Origin: Seison nebaliae
Taxonomy: Eukaryota > Rotifera > Pararotatoria > Seisonacea > Seisonidae
Assembly (NCBI GenBank): GCA_023231475.1
Contig: JALJEE010000639.1
Span: 1-27,531, forward strand
Direction: 5' to 3'
Length of the DNA: 27,531 bases
Position numbers and translations under genes: made by a program. The notes beneath the pieces are model-generated. The model made no database searches and was not told the origin of the DNA. It saw only the letters and a list, made by a program, of their open reading frames with translations. Below, piece after piece: positions 1 through 12,299 of the stretch (position 1 is the first letter of the stretch; each line of letters starts with the position of its first letter).

Positions 1-7
1 GTTTTAA

Positions 8-134
8 GGTTGAGAACTGTCCTTTATGTCCTGAAAACTTTATTAAGTGAAAAAAAAGGGGTTGAGAACTGTCCGAAAATGGGGTTGAGAACTGTCCTTT
101 TTTAGTAGTAAAATGGAAAGGTTGAGAACTGTCC
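8..134. repeat. Four spaced copies of a 15-bp direct repeat
   Basis: The 15-mer GGTTGAGAACTGTCC occurs exactly at 8-22, 60-74, 83-97 and 120-134, always in the same orientation, with unequal starts (52, 23 and 37 bases apart). Three of the four are preceded by an A-rich run, two of these with extra G. I noticed no further copy in the window. Unequal spacing with perfect identity argues against a simple satellite. It could be the subterminal repeats of a DNA transposon whose body lies left of the window, or a set of protein-binding sites. The family is not recognised. Confidence 0.85.
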
Positions 135-3100
135 GGGAATCGCAGCACTCTAATGGATATCTTTAATTTCTTCTTAAAAAATAGAGAACATGGAATTCGT
201 ACAAAACAAATGTGAAAACAGTTCAAAATCTTCTTCTTGGTGATAATATATGAAATATAATGATATTTTTATTAATATTATACATTTATCCATAGTTAAT
301 TTAATCACATTCATATTTTCGATTTTTTGAAAAATGATTTTTCTTCCAACAAATTGGATAAAACCTAAATGTTTTATTAAAAGTAAATTTTAGGTTGCGA
401 TGAACGAAGGAACCTTATCAGTTCTCATTTTTTATCTTATGTTGATAATTCAACGTATTTATGTTAATTGTAAGTTAATTAAGAATAATAACTAACTAAC
501 TACCAGTAATTGGTGAATGACTGTTGTTGAACATTGGATGAGTTAACCGATATTAGTAATTGACTTCAATCTGTACAATCATTTCCTTCTTCACCGATTT
601 CGATTGATAGTTGTGAAGAATTTGGCTGTTCAATTTTGTGAGATTCTTTTCTATCACTTCTTCAGATATATAGCAATTAAGTAGTTAACATTGAAATGAT
701 TCTTGAAAGAGTCCAAGGTTTCTCTAAAATATGTCACGAAAATTAAAAATGATCGAAAAAGAAATGATTCTCTAAATGAAAGAAGAAGGAAAATTTAAGT
801 AGAAGATTTTTTCACAAAATATAGCGTGCTGATTTATGCAATCATTTTACTTAAAAGAAATGAATAGACATTCGCTACGGATCTAACAACATTTTAATCA
901 ATTGGAATTGATTCTTGGAAAGTGGAAGAATGAATTTTGCAAAATCAAATGAAATTTCGAAATAATAGAGATGTCAAGTGACCTAACCTTCTACATCCAA
1001 ACAATAACAAGAACATTCATCATACAAGAAGATAAAATTTATACGGAAATGAACAAGAAACATCGTCAGACGGATATGCAACACCAATATATGAGAACCT
1101 ATGCACAAAAAATATTTTGGCCACTATCATCTTAAAATGAGAGTGTTGAATTGAGTATCTTCCTGTATTCAACCATACTTAATTTCCTCTTGTAATCCAA
1201 TTTTCAGGTTCGTTATATCTTAGATACTCGTTACATTTTCCGGAACAAATGCTAATGAATTTCAACTATTCGTCAAAAAAACATATTCATCATAAAATTT
1301 TGCTTCATTTCAGAAACCAAATTGTATAAATTTTCTAATGCTTCCGAAAATATAGTCATGATGGATTTTTTGATTATGATATTTGATTTTGAAACAAGAA
1401 AATATTTCTCTCAAAATGATTAATTAAATAATTAATTATATAATTATCCAAAAATTATTCTCAACTTCTAATGTCCTAATGCTTCTCTAAAATCTCGAAT
1501 TACAAAGAAGAAATGAATGCATGATATCATCTTCATGAATTATTATCATTCCTCAATCCTACCGACAAATCACCACATTATCCACAATTCAGGAATTATT
1601 ATTATTTTTACGTACATTCTTTTTTTTAGGGGAGAATGTTTTATAGTTCTATTATATTTTTATTTTTTTCTATTATTATCGTTTGAAAATAGTGTGGGAA
1701 TTGTTTCATTTATAATAAGAGTTTTCATTTGAAATTAATGCATTGGAGGGAAGAGAATGGATGGAAGCGAATATGCGGATTTATATTTAGTCGGTTTGAG
1801 GAAGAAATCATTAATAATTATGGTGAAATTGGCGCTCTGAGTAATTTACGTAGAAAACAAATTTATAAGATACCAATTTGCTCAGCAATTCTCACAATCA
1901 TCATGTTAATGATTAATGTCTTCAAGAATCAACTGAACGTGAACCACATTCTGCTCATTCGACTGCCACAAAACGGTTACATCACTCATCATCATCGCCA
2001 CTGACTAGTAGGGAAATGAGAGAGAGTCATTCCAACTGATGTTGTTGGCTTCCTTATACTTGACTGGGTGTACGTTGTCGGTTAAATGGAAGAAAAAGAA
2101 TTGTAATTTCTTGACCTATTTCTTCATGCCGTTCGGCAATCTAATGAGCAAAAACATTTTCCGAATGAATAAGAAGAATATATGATGAATGATCAATTCC
2201 CGTCTAAACTGCCATTTTTATTCATTTCGTCTAAATGGAAAATCATATGTTCAAAAGAAGAAGAAGGCGAATTGTCGACGAACAAGATGAATAACTATAT
2301 CAACTGTTTATCAGAAGATTATCATCTCATACTCCCACAATTAATATTTTATTAGAAGCATATTATTCTTCACTGGAAACTTATGATAACATTGAAATCA
2401 TACGGGATATACTGGTCGAAAGTTCTTAATGAAAAAGATCGTTTGTAAAATTACGCGGAGAAGTGCTTTGGGATGATGATTGACGGTTTCTTTCGCTAAG
2501 TAATTCCTTAATATTCCAATGCAATACTCTAAATATTGTTTCAACTAAATTTCGTTATATGATATTATGAAAATAATGATTGAGATGGAACGGCAATGTA
2601 TCTGCGTAGTTACTTGAAAGAAGGATGTTTTTTGCAGTTAAACTTATTGGAAATTATTATATCGAAAATTGTAGGGGAATTAAATTCCTTTCAATGTTAA
2701 TTTTCTTCTTAATTCATTGAATAAACTTCTAATACTTTCATTCCATGAAACTCTTCTTCAACTTCCATTTTAGACTCTAGTAATTATTCCTCGTGCATTC
2801 TCCTGCACAATACACTTAAAGAATCCCTCCGAAAGAACAATGATATTCCTCCTTTTTCAATGGATCGGATAAGTATTACAATAAGTTTATCCAGAAAATC
2901 AAACTGCACAACAATTTTTATCAGTTCCCTATAAAAGTCTAATGTTTCCCATCTCAAAAAATTTCCATTACATTGTTTACGTTTTGCATCTTTGTTCCCT
3001 TATGAATGGTGGTATTATGATTATATGATGTGAAATACAATTCTTCTAGTTCTCAAATTTTTCCTCACCACAATTTCATCATTAAAATTAAATTTCGTGT

Positions 3101-4217
3101 AATTTCCGAATCGCCTATCAACATATTTTCAAAAATATCATTCGATACACGAATATGCGTTCAGCAATAGTTGGTTGACATTTTATGTGATACGATCTTG
3201 TCCACTGAAATAATATAGTAGTCCATATTTGCTAAGGAGAAATTACATCTAATTATATATATAATTACGAACACAGGAATTCGTTAACTTTAAAGGTGTG
3301 TAGAAGAATCTGATAGTTGAAAGCAGACTATGAGGCGGGGAAATATATTCATGTACTAACATATCTAGCAATTTTGTTCAAATTGTAAATATTTATTTAT
3401 GATACCAATAATTACTTAACGTTAAACTTAATCAGATTTTAGAATTACTTACCCAGTCAGGAAATGATCAGACCCTGAGAAATTATTTTTTAATAACAAC
3501 TTATTACAGTTATAAGAAGGCAATAATGAAATGGTAATTTCTTCCTTTCTTGCTCAAGGAGTTTCCTAAATTATTAAGACAAATAATTATATTAAAGTAA
3601 AGTCTAATTTGTTAGAGTTAGAGACTAGGTGGTCAATGGATTATGCTGGAGAGTTCGAAGGAAATCAAAGAAATAATAATAAATCGTGCAGACTAAAAAC
3701 TTATTTAGTTACTTACTTACTTTCAGTTAAATATTATTGGACACTGATGTTAGTACAATATAATTATATGTTAAAAAATTATTATTATAACTTAAGATAA
3801 TAAATTACATTGTCCTTTATACAAATTCGATCTTTTCCCGTCACATTATGAATTATTATTATTAAAATTTATGAAAACTTACGACCTTACGAATTGAGAT
3901 TTATTTCTTATATGCTCTGCTTATCTGAAAAACTACTAATCGTTTCCGTGTAGGTAGTAGAGTAATTAGGGAGTAGTTTCAAATCAATATTTGGCGAAAT
4001 AAGAAACTGTTCATATTTTTGTGACAGGCGTAAAGAAAATTAATTTAATTCAATTAAAACTACAATAATTGTAGAATGAGAAATGATAAAGAGACGTTGT
4101 AAAATAAAATAAGAAAATTATTTTATTAAACGAAATACTGTTTAACTAATATTGCAAAAGAATTTGGGAGTGAGGGAGAAGTCGAACCGGAGCCAATAAA
4201 TATTTATACTTTTGGAA
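135..4217. other. Gene-free stretch, about 4.1 kb
   Basis: No convincing coding region was found on either strand. The open frames here are short, rich in Phe, Ile, Tyr and Asn, and match no family I recognise. There are A/T runs and small palindromic AT stretches, for example near 1420-1450 and 3250-3265. The right end holds the 3' flank of the oxidase gene, with a minus-strand AATAAA at 4122-4127. This is long for a region where neighbouring genes are typically a few hundred bases apart. Confidence 0.6.
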
Positions 4218-7009
4218 TTAAAAATTCTCGGAGTAAAATTTGAAATCGTATTTAATACACAATTCTGTCAATATCTGAGCGATGGTGGGACTACCACAAA
4301 ACATCACAGACACTTTTCCATTATCACTCTTTGAAAATTTGGAGAACAACTGATGAATAATTTGAATTGATATTAGGAAAGATGAATAATTAATAAAATT
4401 GTAACTTCTTCCCAATTTGGTCGGCATGTCTGAGTTTGAGTCGTCAAACCGGTGATTGCACATCGACCTCCATCAGCATGAACTAATCGGAGACCCAATT
4501 TCACACAGCCACTTTCCAGATCACCAGTTTTCTTAGAGAAAGGTCTTGTCAGGTACAGGTGAATGTCAAGGAAATTCTTTGGTGTTACATCAGCATCTCC
4601 ATGTTGAATTTGATCTTTCAACAATTTCTCTTGTTTCTTCTCCAAATCAGCCAACAAACTGATAAACCATTCGAATTCTTTTTGATCACGATTCACCCAC
4701 ACAAAGTCAACCTGTTTTATTGAGATGAAATAAAAATAATTTCTTAATTGAATGAGAAACTTTTTTTGTTTTAGAGAAAGCGATTTTTTGGTTTTGCCAT
4801 TGTGTATCGAACCATGAATATTGACATTGGGGACAACATTTCTGATTGTTCTCATATCTGAATAATAATGTAAATCGAATGTCTCAAAGAAATACTAACG
4901 TGTACATTAAAGTGTGTAAGATGGAAGCGAATGGTGTTATACCAATTCCGGTTCCAATCAATACTGCATGTTCAGCATCATTAATTGCATTCGATGGTGA
5001 TGAATATGGTCCATCAATAAACACTGGTTCCTTCAATAAAATCGATTTCACTTCAAAATGAGTAATTGGATCGATGTGACTTTTTCCTAAAAAGAAATAT
5101 TAAATATGAATTTAAATGAAGAAAAAAACTGAAATAACGTTGATATGGATTAGAAACGATTTTCTTATTATCCTCACTATATTGAGCGATAGCAGCTCCT
5201 CCTGTTAATACTGGACTTCGAGAACATTCAAGTATATTATCATAATTATTGTATAATTGTGTGGTCCAATTACCAGCGGAACGAATGTGTAACCATAATT
5301 CATCTACGAGAAATGATGAAAAGTAGGGAAATAAAAAAAATTTAACTTTTCATCAAAGGCGAACTGCTTATGGTAAATGGATGCCATTCATATTTCGATA
5401 TAGATGGAACTCTCAAAAATATGTAGTCTGATGGATTAAATTTGAATCCAGGCGACGTTTGAATAACTAATTGTGTTACCTGAAAGAAAAAGGAGTTAAT
5501 GTTTAGTTGGTGGAAAAGAAATTGAATAAACTTTAGAAGGTAAGAGATTAATACTTGTGATCATTGCTCTTTCACTTCTATTGATAACACGCCGTAATAA
5601 TTGTTCAATGATCACAAGAATCATCGGGACAATTAACCAATATTTGAAGTCGGTTGCGTGAAAGAATAATAAAGGCCAATATATCCAGTATAATTTGTGG
5701 GTGATATAGAAAACCTTCGAAGAGATGAAAACGATAAAATAATTTTACTATTAAATTAAAACTTGAAATTTACCACTACGACGAACACATGGCATAGCGA
5801 AGCCGATGATTATTATAATTATTATTAATAACAACCATCCGGTGAGAGGGGCGAGACCCCACAACCATCCAACTTTTGCACCCGGATTAAAGAAACATCG
5901 AAGTACTAAATCTCCAACAGTATAATTTTCATGACCAACATAAACATGTTTTTGAGGGAAACATGATCGTGTTTTCTTAACCGAAACAACTTAAAATAAA
6001 GAAAAATTTATTATTCTTCGATATACAAATTAAATTATTAACCATTGTTTGCAATGTGACCACTGACGTGAATGATGGTAGCGAATAGTATGACGAAACC
6101 GATTTGTCGATGAATATCGATAAAACGATCGATGGGAACATATTTCCCCACTTTACTATTACGTATCGCCGTTGTCAGTCGTCTCAGCATTAGAATGATA
6201 ACGAGTATCGAATTAAAGTTCAATAACATTCCACCAATTCTCGCAATACATATTGCCGCCCCATCTTTATGATGGCTGATAATCGGTTCGATGACACACA
6301 CCAAATTCGCCAGCCAATAGAGACCCATAAAGACGATTAAGGGTCGATTGTTCTTCCAATATTTGGCGGAGATTTTTTTGTGAATTGTTGACACTTGATT
6401 ATTAACGGAACTTTTAAGCTTTTCAGGAACGATCGATTTCCTTCTTGCATCACCTTCATACATTGCCGTTTGAACGGTACTGAGCATATCGGAGAATATT
6501 TCTTTGAACAACTCATCATGCATCACTAATTCCTTAAATTGTTTCACATCGATTTCATTGTTATCGTCTGTCGTTACTCGTCCCATCAACTGTCTAGCCA
6601 TCACCTCGAACTGTTCCTTCGATATATCGATTGTCGTAAAAGATAAATATTCCTGAAACTTCTTGGTGATTTCGTCTTTCGATAATTTCCCATTTCCATC
6701 TTCGTCGAAAGTAGAAAAAAGTACATCATAAATTTCTGTAGAATCGGCCGGCGGTAATTCTTCTTTCTCTGTAAGCAGATTTTGTAATCTCTCAATCTCA
6801 TCAACAAAAAATTTCTTTTGTGTGTTTGTCATTTCTTCGGGATTATTTGGAAATGCTTCCACGTCTTCCATAGACCCGTTATCATCCATATCGTCGACAA
6901 CGGCCAGAGTTGCTCGAGGCATTTTCTTCTTTTGCATTATTGACATATATTTGTTAAAATGTTGAACGGATGACTTCCGCAACATTTCTCGGGGCATTGA
7001 AACACTCAT
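4218..7009 (-). CDS. NOX5: Nox5-like calcium-linked NADPH oxidase
   Basis: Membrane flavocytochrome that passes electrons from NADPH through FAD and two haems to O2, making superoxide. Nine exons: 6043-7009, 5763-5989, 5532-5714, 5347-5479, 5130-5303, 4900-5086, 4761-4857, 4406-4711, 4218-4349; 801 aa, against roughly 750 in human NOX5. One canonical EF-hand loop (residues 102-113, DEDGNGKLSKDE) is followed by a degenerate one (146-157). Haem ligand histidine pairs are H300/H314 and H404/H417 with the expected spacing. The FAD motif HPFTISS is at about 492-498 and the NADPH motif GTGIGITPF at 606-614. A Nox5-type CPxCQxSW insert follows, then MFCGSP, and the chain ends in ENF as usual. All eight introns start GTT. 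The insert and the VDFVWVNRD block favour Nox5 over Duox, and there is no peroxidase domain. Fewer EF-hands than human NOX5. Confidence 0.95.
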
Positions 7010-8085
7010 TGTTTTACGCAGATATAATTCTTCTAAATCGTTGTCAAATCGTTTTCTGAGAAATTTACAATGACAGAAAACGGAATAATTGAAAAAAGTA
7101 ACTTCTTCTGTCTATACTTCTCGCTGAAGATTCTTTTATGTTCGTGCGGCAACATTATTACTGATTATATAATAGTTGCTAAGGAGATAGAAAATACTGG
7201 AAAATATTTTGATAGAAAAGTAGATTAATTGCAAATGTTCTAACAAATCGATTGTGATAATGTCCAATTAAGTTAGTCGACCAGCGTTTATCAAAGGAAA
7301 TTATTGAATGATCAATTCAAAATTAAAGAAAATATTTTGAAGAAAATAAATAAAATTTAGAATGAAGAAAATATGTTGACGAATGAGAATTGATTAGTCC
7401 ATAAATATCTAATGAATGGTTTATGACATATCTCCTATATCACGAACTGACAAATTTCTCCAAACTCCAAAGAACGTTAAAACGAAGGTCATTATATTCC
7501 CTCACTTAAACATCGACGAGTGATGTCATAAATTAATTGATTTTTTCTGAATAAATACTTCCGTGAGAGATCGATTAGAAATGTACATTCATTTCACTTA
7601 TTATGAAAACATCGTTTAAATGAAAACCGAATGTTTACCGTTCTCACATTATCCTATGGTTATTGTTCTTTCAACAATTGATAATTCTTCATAATTTTAT
7701 TTTCATATATGTAATAGTCATCATAATCGACTCATTTCCTAAGAAGACACTTTTAATTGTACTTTAAAGATGTTTTTTACTATATTTCCTATCAAAATCA
7801 ATTCTGATAAGAATTTATTTTTGGAAATTTCTCTTATATCCCAATAATAATCTATATAAATTTATAATATTTCCTTGGAAGATATATATCTACGAATGTA
7901 CGTAAAATATGATAGTAACTGCGTTATAAATGAGTAAGTAAAAGTATCTAGATCTCAACTGTCGTCATAAGATCTACGTCAATCTGTGGGAAGTGGCTAC
8001 TGATATAGTTTCTAGTGAATTTATTATTTGTTTGAAAAAGAATGATGATTAGAATAGTTTTCAATGGATTCTTAAGACATTTTTT
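7010..8085. other. Intergenic stretch between the oxidase and ENT-A
   Basis: This separates the start of the oxidase from the end of the first transporter, both on the minus strand. It should hold the oxidase promoter and the transporter 3' UTR. A minus-strand AATAAA lies at 8020-8025, about 60 bases past the transporter stop. No ORF or RNA gene was recognised. Confidence 0.5.
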
Positions 8086-9927
8086 TTACATTACTCGATT
8101 TAGACTACTCATACCGACGGAGAGTATAGATCCTAAACATAATCCAGTACCCAATGCGAACGCCATAATACTACCGGCAACTTCTTGATTCTTTTCGGCA
8201 GCATATTTCGGTCCAACCATCATTAACAAAGAGCCGAGATGACCGTTGGAGAAAGAAAAGATGAAGTTGATGAAAGCGAATATGTATTCGGATTTGAAGA
8301 AAGTAAATGATCGAATTGATGGACCGATGTTACAGAAGAACATCAATGGAATGAAGAGTATTCTTAGACAAGTGTAAATTATCAAGTTTCGTGACGTCGA
8401 AGGCTACAAAAAGGAAGAATAAATATTGGAAGAGTATGGAAGTGAAATAAGAAAGTAACATGTCTTAAATAACCGGCAGTTAAACGTCCACTAAAATCGC
8501 CCACGTTGAAAACAAGAAAACAAAGAACTTTTGTGAAGAGACGTGCTAATTTTAAAAAATTTAAAGAATAATTTTTAAAAAAATAATTCAGTTTTCTAAC
8601 AATACCATAGTGAATAGCCGAGTGGTTTATTTTGAGGACGAATGGATGCAATTGTTCCCGGAAACATGGCCAATGTGAGAAGGAAAACACACGCTACTAA
8701 TATACCGGGCAACTTAATCTAACATTAAAATAATAAACATTTGAATTAATTGGCAATTAAGAAGAGAAATTGTTGTTTGCAAGAGTGACTATTAGAAGAA
8801 TAACTTCATTGAAAATTTGGAGGAGAGGATCTTTGTTTAACGTTGAATTTGATGTGTTAACATTAGTCGACTGTTCCTCATTAAAACCTACTGATTCGTT
8901 CGAAGAAGATTTACTATTTCCATTAATGTCATATTTCCGTTGTTTGACATCATAGGACAACATACCCGTTTTTAATACCGGTTCAACATAATCATATTTA
9001 TTCTCTTCAGATGATGTCGATTGTCCTCCATGATTGATTAGTGATTCATTCTCTTATAAAGGAAAAAAAATGAGAAATTTGAAGAAGAATAATTATTGAA
9101 TAGAAACTGACCTTCACCGAGTTGTTGATGATATTGGAGATATTTCTGGACAATTGAATCATTCTAAATCATTTGAACTACGAATGAAACTAACTGATTT
9201 GATTAGACAAAGGAAAATGACGATATTCACAAGAATGACAAATAATCCAATTCCGAAGAAGATATATGCACTGATGAGAGGTTGAGGATTAATGGCGACG
9301 GATAAGATGGCGGAGAGTGAGGCAAATACTCCACCTAAAGCCTGACCCGCCATAACAGCTTGAGTGTATCTCATAGGAAGAATGGCAGCTAAACCGAATT
9401 CTCCTGTTTGTATGATAGCTGAACATGCACTCATGATACTGGCGATCACCATGATCAAATAGAAATAGATGGTTTGAATTGAATCCGTATTCAGATAGAT
9501 TGTGATAATAAGAACGATTAGTGCAACTGACAATAAACTTAATCCGAATAGAACTCGTTTCTTAGCTGTGATACTTCTCGCAAATAACGTTCCGATTAAA
9601 AGAAAAAGGAAATTTGACGTGTTGGCAAAAGCAGAAAGAATACTTTCGAATTTATCACAAAGTGCCGTATGACAAGTTCCATTCCCATACTCGATCGAAG
9701 TATTCCTAAACTTATAATCGAAGAACTATTTTTTGTATATTGAGAAATTTGGAGGGGAAATAAGAACATGAAACTGTATCTGCAGTTATTAGAAAGTTCC
9801 AAGGCAACAAAGTTCCCAAGCCCAAAATGAAGAAACTAATATAAGTGAGATGATATCTGTAATGATCTAGATATTATAAGACGAATTAATAAAAGAGAAA
9901 AACATGAAACCGATCAACAACTTCCAT
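8086..9927 (-). CDS. Equilibrative nucleoside transporter (ENT-A)
   Basis: SLC29-family multipass carrier for nucleosides or nucleobases. Eight exons: 9911-9927, 9775-9856, 9195-9725, 9112-9163, 8805-9052, 8601-8718, 8460-8545, 8086-8403; 483 aa. TM1 carries the family signature LGLGTLLPWNF (residues 17-27). An AGQALGGVFASL block follows, and the NVGDFSGR motif keeps the conserved Asp and Arg. A hydrophilic, Ser/Asn-rich loop of about 100 residues (211-310) corresponds to the large TM6-TM7 cytoplasmic loop. The third intron is only 31 bp (9164-9194), the shortest in the window. Six of seven introns start GTT and one GTC. The start is the ATG just before VDRYH, five bases after a good acceptor (TTTTGTAG), so a leader exon is possible. 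It forms a tandem pair with the next gene and is probably the functional, canonical copy. Confidence 0.93.
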
Positions 9928-10155
9928 GTCGTCTACAAAATTGATGAAGAAAGAATGAGTATAAAAGATTTATCTACAATTGCTAGCCACATTGAATAGA
10001 TCTGAAAGTGGAAGAGAAAATTAATCTAATAAAATAAAATGTGTAAAAAGATTCTATAAAAAATTATTCTGCGAAAATCATATGTAAAACGAATTTCATT
10101 CTTCGATTTTATTTCTTCGCGAGAGACGATTAAAAAAAGTTTTCATTAAAAATAG

Positions 10156-10161
10156 TTTATT
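10156..10161 (-). terminator. Poly(A) signal overlapping the ENT-B stop codon
   Basis: On the minus strand the stop TAA runs straight into ATAAA, giving TAAATAAA, so the hexamer AATAAA shares one base with the stop codon. If used, it implies a 3' UTR of only some tens of bases. Position and exact hexamer are seen; use is inferred. Confidence 0.45.
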
Positions 10162-11771
10162 TACATTCCATTTAACGAATTGATTCCAATAGATAAACAT
10201 GAACCGATAGACAATCCGATGACAATAGACAAATACATTATCGTTCCGGTGACATGTTGTTCATTCTTCTGTACATATCTGAAAAGGAAATGTTGTCAGA
10301 AATTCGAAGAATGGTAATTGAACTTTGGCGCTTCAATAATCATCGAAGTTGATAAATGACCACTCGACACACTGAACAAGAAAATGAGGAGACCGAGAAT
10401 ATACTCGTTATGAATATATACCGGAATAAGATTGCTCGGGTTCGGTTGTCGTAATTTACAAAATAAGATGGTGGGAATAAACATTATTCGGATAATGACA
10501 TAAATTAAAATTGTCCATTTTCTTTTTGGCTAAAAATAAGTCGATAATTTTTAAAATGAAAAAATATGAACAATGTAAAATGCAGTTAATACTCGACCAG
10601 AAAATTCACCCAATCCATTCGTCAAAAAACATAACGTGACAACAAATAATTCATCTACAAATAAAAAAATTGAAAAATCGAAAGAAAATTATCATATGAT
10701 AAATCTATACCATACCAAATGGAATATTCAGGAGATCGTGAATTCGGTAACATATGTACCGTTACACCGGGCTGTATTGCCAACGTGATGAAGAAAGAAA
10801 GTCCGAGAATGAAGGAATAAAATTTGATTTTAAAGAAAATTTGAAAAATTGAATTTTTACTCTTCTCATTTGAAACGATTGAGATTTCGTCATTCATATC
10901 TTCCTCTTCCGGTTGATGTTTCATTAATTTTATTTTTTTTATCTAAAGTCATTTCACATCATTCAATTCAAAAAAACAAATGGTGAAACTTTTCTTTTGA
11001 TGAAGAAATTGTAAACAAGAAAATTTCCGATGAGAAAAACCGTCGTCAACGAAAAGAATCCCATTGTCGAAGCCAAATATCCAGTTTTGAATGAAACGAA
11101 TAAGATTTTTGAGAGACTTGCCGTCACACCACTCAGTCCTTGACCAGAATTAAATGCACGAATTGAATTACTCGACATCTCTCCACATATACCGAAAAGA
11201 CCACTTTGTAAAATTGAAGATCCCACTAAAAATTTGAATTTTTAAAGGAAATACGTTTGATGGAGAATGATTAACCACTGACGATGGCTGAATTAAGAAG
11301 GATAAAAATGAAATAAATTATTTGCCACGAATCCGTATTCAGGTAGATGGTTGGTAGTATTAACAATAAACAAATGACTTGAAGAAGATATCCGTAATTG
11401 ATCTTCTTATTAATTGACCATCTGTAAATTGATATCAAATAATTGTTCATAATAATAGTCATCAAATAGAAATAACGAATGAGCAGTTAGAACGCCAACA
11501 ATTGATGTGAGCAAAGCGGCAAGATTGATGATTGCTGCCATCGAACTTTCAAAATAACTTTGTAGCGATGTTAACGTTCGATTATGAGACGTTTCACTAT
11601 AATTCGTCGACGTGTTATGGAATTTGGCCATAAAAAACTGTGAATTGATTTAGAAAATATTAATAATGGACAATGTCAAACTACTGTGTCTGTGAGGCAA
11701 GTGCACATACATAATAATGTACCACTTCCGAGAAAAAGGAAGGCTAGATATGTTGCTTTATTCTCCTCCAT
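10161..11771 (-). CDS. Divergent ENT paralogue (ENT-B)
   Basis: Second SLC29-family gene directly upstream of ENT-A on the same strand. Eight exons: 11682-11771 (end could be 11685), 11477-11637, 11276-11421, 10990-11225, 10711-10942, 10593-10654, 10324-10529, 10161-10278; about 416 aa. It shares exon order and several boundaries with ENT-A, for example the split just before FF in TDT/FF, YLNTDS, the SGQGLSGVTASL block, the FSGR motif and the C-terminal GLSIGSCLSIG segment. It is clearly drifted: the TM1 signature LPWN reads LCMC, the conserved Asp before SGR is Glu, and the central loop is shorter. The frame is intact across all exons, so it is probably a working but divergent protein with altered substrate or none, not a pseudogene. 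Two introns start GTA and the first is ambiguous between GTA and GTT. Confidence 0.88.
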
Positions 11772-12299
11772 TATTCTTCACACGAACCAAACGAATAGAT
11801 TTATTCTTCTACTCGTTTGGTTAATTGAAAATAAATTCCGCCAATTTTTAAATTGGAGTATAAGAATTATATGAAATTTTCAATATTATCACCAGATGCC
11901 AAAGTCGAACTAACTAATTATCTTAATTTCAATGTTATCAACTTAATCTCAATCATCTGACTAGTGAACTTCATGAAAATATTGTGACCATGTTTACTTA
12001 ATTCATTGGACTAAATGTTTTAAAACTTATCATTTGAATCGATAAATTTTGCGACTAAATAAGGAAATTTGTCAATCTTTTTCTTTCCATTCATTCATTC
12101 CTAATACTTATGCTTACAGACTTTATAGTTCGATTAATTTAGAATAATGATTAAGAACTGTTCAAAAAAGAATTTTATTTTTGATGAATTAAATTCGTAG
12201 AAAACTTTTAAACTTTTTATAACAAACAATAACCTTCTCGATCAGAAGAAATGTGAGTGAATTTTAAGAATGAAATAATATTAATTAACTATAATCCTT
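11772..12299. other. Intergenic stretch upstream of ENT-B
   Basis: It contains the ENT-B promoter side and the 3' flank of the 12.3-14.0 kb gene, with a minus-strand AATAAA at 12174-12179 about 120 bases past that gene's stop. Nothing else was recognised. Confidence 0.5.

Noticed and set aside
1517-2004. Two adjacent plus-strand open frames
   Set aside because: Phe/Ile/Tyr-rich, no family resemblance and no splice pair joining them with gain of sense; typical chance frames in AT-rich DNA.
4181-4191. tRNA-like B-box word (GGTTCGAC on the minus strand)
   Set aside because: No A-box at the right distance, no acceptor or anticodon stem can be drawn, and it lies just past the oxidase stop codon.
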